NCBI GenBank assembly: GCA_017354895.1
Contig: CP071495.1
Span: 2,587,001 to 2,651,000 of the forward strand
DNA length: 64,000 bases
Reading direction: 5' to 3'
Source: Podospora comata
Taxonomy: Eukaryota; Ascomycota; Sordariomycetes; Sordariales; Podosporaceae
Shown in pieces: positions 1 to 9,354 of the stretch. Each line of letters starts with the position of its first letter. Positions within the stretch are counted from its first letter, which is position 1. The translations under genes and the position numbers were made by a program. The notes beneath the pieces were generated by a model. It searched no databases, was not told the DNA's origin, and worked only from the letters and a program-made list of their open reading frames with translations.

Positions 1-1206
1 ACCACAGTTTCAGAATCTCTGGTTTTGCAGCACATCGCTCAGCAATGCCGCCGACATGCAACGCCTTGACCCCTTTTCCTTCATGCAAAGTCTACAGAGT
101 GTAGAGCACATGCATAGAACTCCAATTACAACCAAGCTTGATGAGTTTCTAAAGAGACACGGCATATAGCTTCATGGATCATGAAACCATGACATATGTT
201 TCTTTCTTGCAATATATACTGCCATACAAACTGATCCCTTCATGATCCCACTGTCATCCTCCTCGGTCTCGAACTCGTCTTTCACACCCGACAGACACGC
301 CTGTGATACCCCATGGGGAGAGGCCACTGGAGACTTACTAGTCTCCCCCCTCCTCACCGGCGTTCCCATCGGAGCGGAGCGGTGCCGTATTCCCGCTCCC
401 CGGAACCCGGTCCGATAGCAAAGGAAACGTTTCTTTCCCAAAGCAGAAATGTTTTGGAAATCCCTCTCCCCCTTCAATTCAACCCTTGAGACATGTGCGC
501 TCGGTTCTTTGGTGTGGGGAAGAAAACGGCCGTGCGCACGGACGGTATCTACAAGAGGTCGAGACCCGAATCCATCACGACATCAGGACCAACTTTAGAA
601 ATTGCCTTTTTCCAAGGCGGAGAGCGGCGAGAAGTTCATCCTTCTTCTGATAGTGAGAGGAGAAGGAGGTCCGAGCAATGACCACTGTGGTAAGTGATCA
701 CCAATCACGGCGTAGATCGACCACGTGCGATTATTCCCCGAATGGTTATTTTATCTTAGCTCTTTCTATTCTCCGCCCTGGAGACCTCCGTACGGCCGTA
801 CATGGCTTGCCTTAGAGACGGATGAGGAAGGTAGACACTCGGAATATCTGCAGCTAGCAGAATGGAGATGTTGAGGAAATTATTGGCATTGAAATGGGGT
901 TTGACAAGTGAAACTTCTAAACTTGACATTGACGACCGTTGAAAGCGGGGTTTATTCCTGGAGAGCCGACAGAGGTGGCAGGCAGTTAATCTTCTCACGT
1001 GATATGGCGCTAGGTTCGCGCGCTTCATGGCGCGTCTCTTTAGCTAACGAGAAACTGTCTCGACTCCAGAACGTCGGCGTTGTGTTGTTGCCCCCCGACG
1101 TCATTAAACAATGGCCGGCACTTGAGGGTCCCCAGAAACTACACTACCCCACAAGCAACACATCACGTTACAAGGATCTCTTGGTTGCGCCTCTGCCTCA
1201 TATACG
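1..1206. other. Intergenic region upstream of EME1
   Basis: I see no gene here. The short open frames lack coding character and recognisable motifs. The right part should hold the EME1 promoter. It contains CACGTG at 722-727 and the palindrome TCACGTGA at 995-1002, an E-box/CDEI-like core about 205 nt before the EME1 start codon. Confidence 0.6.
995..1002. promoter_or_regulatory. TCACGTGA palindromic E-box upstream of EME1
   Basis: This eight-base palindrome has the core bound by bHLH factors of the Cbf1/USF/NUC-1 type. It lies 205 nt before the EME1 start. The sequence is seen; use by a factor is only inferred, and CACGTG cores occur elsewhere in the window (722, 6614, 29939). Confidence 0.25.
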
Positions 1207-3411
1207 ATGACCGAGATTGTCGATCTTCTCTCGAGCTCTCCGCCTCGGCCACCCACAGCTCGCCAACGATCTCTCCCGGCTGCAGGCTCCAAACGGCCCC
1301 CACCTAGGGAGAAATCACCAATTATCGAAGATGCCCTCTTCGTCTCGGACGATGAGTTGGCAGCTAACCCAGTGGTTGGAACTGGGTGGTCATGGAAATG
1401 GCTTAACGCAGAAGGACCAGCGACCAAGAGGCGCCGGATAAGCGCAGCAGACTCAATCGTATCGAGTCCAAAAAGGAACTCTCCGTCGTTGGCAGCTTCG
1501 ATTCCTCCACCTTCTGCGCAGCCCAGGGATCAGCAACGGAGTAGCTCTGTCCCTAAAGGAGTAAAGAACATTGGAGGAAAGTTCTACCGACCCGGACTTG
1601 ATGATTCAGACGGTGAAATGGATGATGACCCTTTCCGAAGCCCGTCACCTAAGGGGAAAGAGGTTGCATCTACGCGAAGGGGGTTCGACCAGCCAGAAAT
1701 AGACCTTTTGTCTGACGATGAACCGGATAGTGACCCTTTCAGATGTTTGCCACCTAGGGGCAAGGAGACTGCATCAACGCGGAGAGGTCTTGACCAGCCA
1801 GAAGTTGACTTTCTGTCTGACGACGAGCTTTTTGTGAGCGAGACACCCCATGATAAGGGGAAACAGCCGATGCCAACTGTACCGAAGCGGAATCTTATGG
1901 CGGAGGATATCATCTCAAGCTCGCCGGCGCTGACGCAGCGAGCAAAGAGCACACTCAGCAAGACTGCTGACTGGGATCCTATCTCGAGCTCGGCGCCCAT
2001 TCCAGCCTCTGATATTGGCCACCTGCCGGAGCCATCTCGTCCCTTCCGCAAGACTCGGTCAGAGGTCATTTTGCTTGACGATTCTGACGACGCCATGGAT
2101 GATGTGGACTCCGATAAAGACGATCTCCCTGATATTATGGACCTTGCCAGTTCCAAGCGAAAAACCACCGCTGGGTCAACCTCTAAGCGGCCGCCGACAG
2201 TTACCAAATCAAGGAACAAGAGGTTCACCACAGGTGTCTTATCAGCCAATGCTGTTGACCTCCCAGATGAGGAGAGAAAAACGCAACAAACGAAAACCCC
2301 CGCCGAAAAAGCAGCAGAGAAAGCAACCAAAGCCGCCGCCCTCGCCGCCGAAAGAGAGCGCAAGCGTCTCGAGAAAGAAGCCGCCAAAGAAGCCAAAGCC
2401 TTTGAAAAGAAAAAAGCAGCCGCCCTCGCAGAAGTGAACAAACTTCGCACTGACAAAAATGTCTCTACCCCCGAAATGATTGTCGACCTCCCCATCGGCC
2501 TCAACCCAACCATCAAAATCCAGGCCGAGGAACTTCTAAAAGACCTCTCCGTCCAAGTCCAATCCTCCCGCTCCCCGGTTGACAACATCATCCGCTGGAA
2601 GCGAAAAGTAAACGCGGAATACAACCCTGCCCTTTCCATCTGGGAACCTGTTCCCTATCGAACCGACACCGAGAAGTACGCCATGGCTATCATGCCCGCC
2701 GCTTGGTTTGTGGAGTTATGCCTCTCCCCATCTACCCCAAACCTGGACTCGCATGTTTCCTCAATGAAGTCCAGTTTTCCCGGATTTACCTTGATCTACC
2801 TAATCGAAGGCCTAAACCCCTTCCTCCGCAAGAACAAGTCCGCTCGAAACAGGCAGTTTGTCTCCGCCGTCCGTGACGGACTCGATCCCCCTTCTAGCAC
2901 CCAGCCCAACCGGCCGGCCAACAACAACCAAAAAACAATCAACGAAGACCTCGTCGAGCAATCCCTCCTCCAGCTACAGCTTGTTCACTCAGCTCTCATC
3001 CACCACACCAACGCCCCGATTGAAACCTCGCAGCAAATCGCCGTTTTTACTCAGCACATCTCCACTGCGCCGTACCGGCGGTTGAGGGATCAGACGAATG
3101 ACACCCAGGCGGGGTTCTGCATGGACTCTGGGCAGGTCAGGACTGGGACCGAGACGAAGGATATTTATGTGAGGATGCTGCAGGAGATTGGGCGGGTCAC
3201 GAAGCCGATCGCGGTGGGGATTGCGCAGGAGTATGGGAGCGTGAGTCGGTTGAAGAGGGCGATGGAGGAGGAGGGGCCGTTGATATGGGAGACGGTGAGG
3301 AAGGGGACGAATAGGGATGGGGGGTTTAGTGATCGGGCGGTTGGGCAGGCTATTAGTAGGCGGGTGCATAAGATATTGCTGGGGAGGGATGGGGGGAGTA
3401 GTGATATTTGA
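1207..3411 (+). CDS. EME1: Crossover junction endonuclease subunit EME1/Mms4
   Basis: One uninterrupted 734-residue frame. The family is the non-catalytic partner of MUS81. The heterodimer cuts branched DNA such as 3' flaps, stalled forks and recombination intermediates in the nucleus. The N-terminal 350 residues are Ser/acidic-rich and disordered, with several hydrophobic-acidic patches (IDLLSDDE, VDFLSDDE, VILLDDSDD) that resemble SUMO-interacting motifs. A Lys/Ala/Glu-rich helix follows at about 355-410. The C-terminal ERCC4-like region runs from about 430 and includes FTLIYLIEGLNPF. Residues 141-210 are two copies of a 35-residue repeat. The ATG at 1207 opens a frame beginning MTEIVDLLSSSPP and is the first in-frame ATG. 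The last ~350 nt switch to very G-rich codons. The gene converges on CRO1 with 270 nt between stop codons. MUS81 is not in the window. Confidence 0.88.
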   Translation: MTEIVDLLSSSPPRPPTARQRSLPAAGSKRPPPREKSPIIEDALFVSDDELAANPVVGTGWSWKWLNAEGPATKRRRISAADSIVSSPKRNSPSLAASIPPPSAQPRDQQRSSSVPKGVKNIGGKFYRPGLDDSDGEMDDDPFRSPSPKGKEVASTRRGFDQPEIDLLSDDEPDSDPFRCLPPRGKETASTRRGLDQPEVDFLSDDELFVSETPHDKGKQPMPTVPKRNLMAEDIISSSPALTQRAKSTLSKTADWDPISSSAPIPASDIGHLPEPSRPFRKTRSEVILLDDSDDAMDDVDSDKDDLPDIMDLASSKRKTTAGSTSKRPPTVTKSRNKRFTTGVLSANAVDLPDEERKTQQTKTPAEKAAEKATKAAALAAERERKRLEKEAAKEAKAFEKKKAAALAEVNKLRTDKNVSTPEMIVDLPIGLNPTIKIQAEELLKDLSVQVQSSRSPVDNIIRWKRKVNAEYNPALSIWEPVPYRTDTEKYAMAIMPAAWFVELCLSPSTPNLDSHVSSMKSSFPGFTLIYLIEGLNPFLRKNKSARNRQFVSAVRDGLDPPSSTQPNRPANNNQKTINEDLVEQSLLQLQLVHSALIHHTNAPIETSQQIAVFTQHISTAPYRRLRDQTNDTQAGFCMDSGQVRTGTETKDIYVRMLQEIGRVTKPIAVGIAQEYGSVSRLKRAMEEEGPLIWETVRKGTNRDGGFSDRAVGQAISRRVHKILLGRDGGSSDI
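1627..1836 (+). repeat. 105-nt in-frame tandem duplication inside EME1
   Basis: Two copies, 1627-1731 and 1732-1836, have a period of exactly 105 nt (35 codons). Both encode DPFR..P..KGKE/GKET..STRRG.DQPE(I/V)D.LSDDE. Divergence is moderate, so the duplication is not recent. Each copy carries one hydrophobic-acidic LSDDE patch. Confidence 0.85.
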
Positions 3412-3681
3412 TGGGGGGGCGCGGAGGGGATGTGAAGGCGAGCGTGGGTAGTATTATATATATGTGTGTGAGTTTGGAGGATCTTGAAAAACGCAATGGG
3501 ATACCACCACCACAGAGTTAGGATATTTCTTAGATTATCAACATTACAATAATCTTATAATACCATCATGTCAAGCTAATCTCACATGTCAAATCATGCT
3601 CCTTTGCCAGCCTCAATCTTCCGCTCCAATGTACTCCTGCCCCCAATGCCAACAGTGTTTAAAACAACCCGCTCCCTCAGC
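3412..3681. other. Convergent 3' region between EME1 and CRO1
   Basis: 270 nt separates the two stop codons. It should hold both 3' UTRs. The centre is AT-rich (about 3540-3570), fitting cleavage/polyadenylation signals on either strand. No gene is seen. Confidence 0.6.
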
Positions 3682-5879
3682 TTACTTTCCCCCCTCCCCC
3701 ATCAACCCCTCAGCAGCCTGCACCACGACCTCCACGACCTCCCTCCTCTTACTCCTCTTAGCACACTCCATCAACGCCTCCACCGCCCCCCCCTCCACCA
3801 ACTTCCCCCTCGCCAGCCTCCCCACCTCCCCCTCAGAAAAAACCATATTCCTCACCACCACCGCCCCCCGATGCCTCAAATCCTCCCTCTCATCCCTACA
3901 AAGCCCCAACACAACCTCCACCCCCCTCTCCAGCCCCACAACCGCCCTCACCACCTCGTCAAACCCCGTCAAACTAGCCAGCGCGCCCCCCGCCGCGCTC
4001 CTCGTCTTGGGGTCCTCCGCATCAGCCAAAGCAACAATAACCTTGACCCTATTCTTCGCCTTCGGACTCCCATCCCCAAACAACGCAAGGGTTTGCTCCG
4101 GGTCCTGAACCAAATTGCACACCAACTCCACCGCTGCCGTGCAGACCCTCGAGTTGGGATTAAACAGTTGTTCTTCTACATCATCCCACGCCGTCCGAAT
4201 AATAGACTTTCTCGTGTCATCGTCCGTAGAGGCGAGGTTGGTGAGCGCCATAAGCGACTCAAACGTAGGCAAGAGGTCCCTCCTGTCCGCGGTGGGGTCT
4301 GGGGTGAGGATAGACGCCAACGGTCTGATAGCCGCGCTCTGCGGGATCGGTCTCGTGCCCCCAAACACAAGCGCCGGGTTGGTAGAGATCAAAATTCTCG
4401 CTAGAGCCTGGGCAGCCGCACGTTTAGGTCCGTTTTCCGTTTCTGGGAGGGCCGTCCATGCGGCGATGAGGAGACGGACAGCCCCCTGCTGTGCGAGTTG
4501 ACCGCGGAGAGGGGGAGGGGTGGAAAGGGCGTGGATGATGGATATGATTAACCCCAAGGAGGCCGCAGAACCACTCTTGCTTTGCTTGATAAGGACTGGT
4601 GTAAGCCCAGCCTCGAAAACGCGTTTGCATCTTTCTGTGACGTGCTCGTCTTCGTTTAGCGGGTCAACCTGCTGTAGTTTTCCAGCAGCGTTGGCATACG
4701 CCTTGAGCTGCCGTATCCTTTTCTCTTCGTCTGTTTCGATGGGTCGGTATCTGGTCAGATTGGCAAAAATGCTGAGCGCGCCGTAAATCATCGGGGACCT
4801 GGGAGGGGCTTCATCGAGAGCCTTGACAAGACGTTTCAGTGTCTTGGAGTCTTTGGACAAACTTTCCTTCACCTTAGGTTGGAGAGACGCGTAGGCTAAG
4901 CCCTCGATCGACGGCTGGACATGCTCGATTTCATCTTCATCTAGCAGCATCCTGGTGAACCGCTTAGATAAGTCCTCGATGCTAGTCGTCGCCGGTTGTA
5001 TCCTGGCTTCCGGGCCGGCGGTGGCTGCGGTAGATGGAACTGCCTTCAAGCGTGATGTCAGCCAGACATCATCACCATGAAAAGGCAGCACAAAATACGT
5101 CAATAAGGGGGAGTAAGGATGTGTTGGCTGACCCTCAGTTTCGCCAGTACCACTGCTGCGAGGTTCTGGACTTGCAGAGAGTGTCGTCTCATAGAAATAG
5201 ATCCCTCCTGGAGGTGCATGTCAGGGTCGACCGTATGCATGGACTTGACGGCGTCGTCGGGATCCTGTTCGACGATCTCCTCAAGCCACTCTGTGCAGTA
5301 CTTTCGAACAGCCTCTCGGCAAGCCGAGTTCATGCAGGCGGCATTCAGCATCTCCAAGCACGCCGTCTCGACCTTTCTGCTTTTCCATTTCCGCCTCATA
5401 AGCGGGCCTAGACTGGCAAGAAAACCTTCACTCAGGAACAGCTCGGATGTGAGATCGGGTACAATAGGGAAGATGGTGGCAGCGACGCAGAAGGCAACAA
5501 TGTAGTCATCGTAGGTCCCCCGTCGGACTCGGTCATGGAAAAACTCGGCCAATTTCTTGCCGCCATCCTCGCCGGCAGCTTTGAGGTAGGCAGAGGTACA
5601 TAGTGCGGCGTGGGCGCGTACGACGTCGGGCTGTCTCATGTCGAGGTAACATAGTATGGTATCGACACAGTCGCTATCAATCACAGTCGTGACAGATGTC
5701 TCGCCCTTCTTGGTAACCTCGACGTCATCGTTAAGAAGTCGTGTTAGCTCGCCGAGTTCTCTGACAGTCTCTTCGTCCTCCTTTCCACCTTCCATAAGAC
5801 CTGCGAAGATGAGCAATGTCTGATCCAGCCTTCCCAGAGGCTCGGGCGCCGCCGCGGCCGCTTCGGCTACGGTAGCCAT
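3682..5879 (-). CDS. cro1: UCS-domain myosin chaperone CRO1 (UNC-45/She4 family)
   Basis: Coding exons are 5879-5133 and 5043-3682, giving 702 residues. UCS proteins fold and stabilise myosin motors. The Podospora CRO1 protein is needed for the syncytial-to-cellular transition during ascus development, and yeast She4 acts on class I and V myosins. The protein is built from armadillo-like helices throughout. The N-terminal half includes a central UNC-45/CRO1/SHE4 type region (about 40-240), and the C-terminal UCS half follows the intron. There are no TPR repeats, as expected for fungal members. The intron donor reads GTCAGC, which is weak, but phase 0 joins AKLR to AVPST and the reading otherwise hits a stop. 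The acceptor follows CTTGAAG. The final 300 coding nt are strongly G-rich on the coding strand. It is head-to-head with TFB4. Confidence 0.88.
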
Positions 5880-6966
5880 GTAATTTGTTTGTGACTGATG
5901 TTGATGTGTGTTGAAGGTTGGTGATTTTGTGGCTGCAGTAGTGCAAATGTTAATCTTTGGAGGATAAGGTTTGGTAGAGCCTGGTTAGGCCGGTGGCGGG
6001 TAGGTTTTTGTCAAAGGGATGGCAGGTGTCAAGACAAGATGTAGGCGTATAGATAGGTGAGATAAGATGAATCGAAATCAAACGTAGGATTCAGGTGCTT
6101 ATCAATCGCAGGCGTCGAGGATATGGAAAAGTGACGAATAAAAGGGCAGAGGATCGACCAGACCCGGAGTAACGTGACAAAGTGTCCAGAGCCCGCCAAT
6201 CTAGAAAGTTAACCTCGAATCTGTCGTAACACGAGAAAGAGCCGCCCTCTGGGGATGGCAGTTGCCCCTCGATGCTGGCTGATGGAGCTCTCTCTCCTTT
6301 AGCATCTGATTGCGCCCCCACCCCCACGAATAGCGGCCCAAGCCAGCTTAGCGCCATCTCTGTTGGAGGGAACAAAATAATAGGACTCCAACATGCCTCG
6401 AAAGTCAATGAACAGATCTCAGATGATGATCAGCAGACCGTTTAACTCTCTTTCAAGACCTCTTAACTATTTTTTAATGCCTTTCAACTTCTTTCAAGAT
6501 CTTTCTTAGCTATTCGAGGTCCTTTGACTATATTGACGGCCTATTCACTATCTTTGAAGGTCCCTAATTTCTTGTCCACAACGTGGAGGGGTACCCCGAA
6601 GCGGTCTTAGCCTCACGTGGAAGCGCGATGCCAGCCAGGATCGACAAGGGTTTCTTCTTGACTTTTTATCCTCGGGACGCGTTCCATCGCAATTGAGCCA
6701 GAATACGCGACGGGCCTTCCCTGCCAAGTTCAATGTATTCGAGCAAAGACGGTCCATTGAAAATCGACTCCAGCTGAGTAAAGCCTTGCGCGCCACTTCA
6801 ACCATACGTGACGTGACATCCTGACGACTACCTTATCTATCTACGAATTGCGGTTTACCGAACAGGACATAATTGATCCAACCCCTCATCGATTTCAAGT
6901 GCCACTGCTCTGACGAAGAACTCAATCCAAAACACCTCGCCGCGCAACGGGAACGGCTCGAAAAGA
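5880..6966. other. Divergent promoter region between CRO1 and TFB4
   Basis: 1.09 kb with no gene seen. It should hold both promoters and 5' leaders. A low-complexity pyrimidine-rich block at 6440-6560 contains degenerate copies of CTTTCAAGAYCT..CTTARCTATT. A CACGTG core lies at 6614-6619. Confidence 0.6.
6450..6560. repeat. Degenerate short repeat CTTTCAAGA..CTTA(A/G)CTATT
   Basis: Two clear copies begin at 6450 and 6491, with weaker relatives (CTTTCAACTT at 6481, CCTTTGACTAT at 6520, CTTTGAAGG at 6552). Differences between the two clear copies include C/T and A/G transitions. The function is unknown. Confidence 0.45.
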
Positions 6967-8157
6967 ATGAGCGCCCAAGATGCGGTGGACGCCTCCGAGC
7001 ACTACGAGGTCTCCAAGCTCGAAGATGTGCCCTCGTTGACCACCATCATCATCGATACAAACCCACGCGCTTGGGCAGCACTGGGGGACGTTCTTCCACT
7101 CTCAAAGGCCATTGCCAATATCCAGATATTCATCAACGCCCACCTAGCGTTAAGCAACACAAACCAGATCGCCATTTTAGCCGCACACACGAACCGAGCT
7201 GTATGGCTGTATCCAACGCCCCCACAACCACCATCAGAGGATGTTGAGATGCGAGATGCCGGCAAGACGGATACCTTCTTAAACACAGCGAATAAATTCC
7301 CACAATACGCCCAAATCGAACACGCCCTCGTAACCTCCCTCCGTGAGCTCATCGGGAGCACGATACCACCGGACCTCAACGAGACCACAACTCAAATGTC
7401 AGGCGCCTTAACACTCGCCCTAGCCCATATGAACAAGACGGCGCTTGCCTATAGTGCGAGCCAGGCACTCTCCAACTCTACTGCAGGAACCACTGCCCCG
7501 GGCACAACCGCAAGCACCGGTTTGGTCGGTTTTCACGGCCGTATCCTCGTCATCTCCGTCTCCGACTCCGCCGCCTCTCAATACATCCCCACCATGAACG
7601 CCGTCTTCGCAGCCTCCATGTCCCGAATCGCCATCGATACCCTTGCCCTCCGAGGCAGTGCCACATTCCTCGAGCAAGCCTCTTTCATAACCCAAGGCAC
7701 ATTTATTCAAGCCGCCGACCCTCAAGGCATCCTACAGTACCTCATGTTCGGTTTTGGAGTGGGTAGCGCATCTTCCGGGCTTTCAGCAGCACAGAATGAC
7801 GGCTCCGGGCCACTGATGGGCAAACCAAAAACAGGCAAACAAAGAGAGGGAGATGAGCTGAGGAAGCCGGTGGGAGAATGCCTGTTTACGCCGGCGGCGG
7901 ACTCGGTAGATTTCAGGGCCGCGTGTTTCTGCCACAGGAACGTAGTGGACACGGGGTTTGTGTGCAGTATCTGCTTGAGCATCTTTTGTGAGCCACCGCC
8001 TGGGGACGAGTGTTTGACCTGTGGGAATAAATTGGCGGTGGGGGATTATGGGATGATCAAGACACCGGATGGGTTGAACGTGGAGCCGGCTAATGCGAGA
8101 TTGGCGCCTTCTCCGAGTGCTAAGAGAAAGAGGAAGTTGGAGGCCAATGGGGAATAA
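6967..8157 (+). CDS. TFB4: TFIIH core subunit TFB4/p34
   Basis: A single 396-residue exon starting at the ATG in AAAGAATGAGC. TFB4/p34 is part of the TFIIH core, which opens promoters for RNA polymerase II and works in nucleotide excision repair; it binds the p44/SSL1 subunit. The N-terminal part is a von Willebrand A-like fold: VPSLTTIIIDTNPRAWA near residue 22 and QIAILAAHTN near 68, then RILVISVSDS near 193 and GTFIQAADPQGILQYL near 243. The C-terminal zinc region (about 318-355) carries the C4-type cysteines in CFCH..CSIC..C.TCGN. A basic KRKRK tail follows. Length is normal for fungi. It is head-to-head with CRO1 and converges on the CZIB-like gene. Confidence 0.93.
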   Translation: MSAQDAVDASEHYEVSKLEDVPSLTTIIIDTNPRAWAALGDVLPLSKAIANIQIFINAHLALSNTNQIAILAAHTNRAVWLYPTPPQPPSEDVEMRDAGKTDTFLNTANKFPQYAQIEHALVTSLRELIGSTIPPDLNETTTQMSGALTLALAHMNKTALAYSASQALSNSTAGTTAPGTTASTGLVGFHGRILVISVSDSAASQYIPTMNAVFAASMSRIAIDTLALRGSATFLEQASFITQGTFIQAADPQGILQYLMFGFGVGSASSGLSAAQNDGSGPLMGKPKTGKQREGDELRKPVGECLFTPAADSVDFRAACFCHRNVVDTGFVCSICLSIFCEPPPGDECLTCGNKLAVGDYGMIKTPDGLNVEPANARLAPSPSAKRKRKLEANGE

Positions 8158-8379
8158 TCCAAGAGTTTATTAGGGGCGGCTTTCAGGGCGTTGAATGCAG
8201 AAAGAGCGAGATACAGGCGTTTTATGATTTTCAAGCAAAAGCATAGGGTTCTGGACTGGACCTGGGGCGTTGGGGAGAAGTATTACCTTCTGGTATTACA
8301 GCGCAAAATAAGACTCGATGGGGCGTTTTGTCCCCCTGGAAATACCATAAGGTTTCATTGCGAATTATAACTCAACTCT
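8158..8379. other. Convergent 3' region between TFB4 and the CZIB-like gene
   Basis: 222 nt between two stop codons, presumably both 3' UTRs. Nothing else is seen. Confidence 0.55.
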
Positions 8380-8984
8380 CTAAGCCCTTACAATATCCCA
8401 CTTCAACTCCTTGATACTGACCTCATCACCAGCCTTTTCGTCATACTCGAACCACTCCCCTTCGTTGAGCTCCACGCCGGTGAACTTAGTGTTGGACTCT
8501 AGGCCGTCGACCTCGAACTCGCCGTCGGGGATGAATTCTACGAATTCGAGGCCGCGGCAGTCGAAGGTGATGATCTTTTGGGACTTGGGTGGCTCGCCTT
8601 GTTGGTAGGGGGTTGGGGCGGTTTGGATGGAGGCGGAGGATTCGCGCTTGCAGTTTTTGCACTTCCAGACAAAGTTGGCTTCGCCGCGGGAGCCGGACAT
8701 TTCGTTTTCTTCCTGTGGGCGGGTGTGAGTGGTGAAATGAGTGAGTGTGGTGTGAGTTGGGGGGATCATACAAATCTGCTGACGCCTACGGGTTTGGGGT
8801 GGACTTCTCTGCAGGAGGTGCATTGGACTTTGAAGGTGTACCAGAAGGGGTGTTCTTTTGTGTCGGTTGGGCGGAGGTTTGTTACTCTGTGTGGGATGGA
8901 TGTAAGCTATGAGCTCATGATATGGAAGAGCCGAGATACGTTAACATACCCGGAGAGCTCGGCTGTGAGTGTGAGGGCGAACAT
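8380..8984 (-). CDS. CXXC zinc-binding protein, CZIB/DUF866 (UPF0587) family
   Basis: Three exons, 8984-8950, 8886-8772 and 8712-8380, encode 160 residues. The joins preserve frame (SG/VTNLRP and VSRF/EENEM). The exon-1 donor is GTATGT and the acceptors are CACAG. The family is a small conserved eukaryotic zinc protein (human C1orf123/CZIB) of uncertain function. Two CXXC pairs are visible, CTSC near residue 36 and CKNC near residue 67, consistent with one four-cysteine zinc site. The C-terminus ends KWDIVRA. The ATG at 8984 begins MFALTLTAELSG, a typical start for the family. It shares a 370-nt divergent promoter with the PPR-like gene. Confidence 0.9.
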
Positions 8985-9354
8985 GTTGTGAGATTGGTCC
9001 TGGCTCTAGTGCCAAGGGATGAGTGAAGATGTGTATGTGTATGAAAGAGCTTGGACAGCCGACGCAAGGATGAGCTTCTCGTGATGGACGCGTTGGAGGG
9101 GCACTCCTGCCCCGCTGGTGTTGAGACTGCGGGGCTCCCATACAGCTCGTGTAATTACTGGGTATTACACTATAATTACACAACTTGGCGCGGGAGCTCG
9201 GGCCACCCCGCCTTCGTGATTGCTCAACTCAGTTGAGGTCACAAAAAGCTCAGGGCCAGTCAACACTTTGAGCTCAGCCCACTAGACTGCCCGACAACAC
9301 AACACCAAAACACCCAGTCGGTCCCGACACAAGATTGGCCGGCATGCCCCGAGG
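8985..9354. promoter_or_regulatory. Bidirectional promoter, CZIB-like / PPR-like genes
   Basis: 370 nt between divergent start codons. Both promoters and leaders must fit here. The stretch around 9155-9195 alternates TAATTAC with a GC-rich block. No recognised factor site is claimed. Confidence 0.5.

Noticed and set aside
1584-2639. 351-codon minus-strand frame inside EME1
   Set aside because: Shadow of the EME1 frame with Ser/Arg/Leu-rich composition. The sense protein has clear family features.
3586-4404. 272-codon plus-strand frame opposite CRO1
   Set aside because: Pro/His/Arg-rich shadow caused by the C-rich complement of the G-rich CRO1 3' end.
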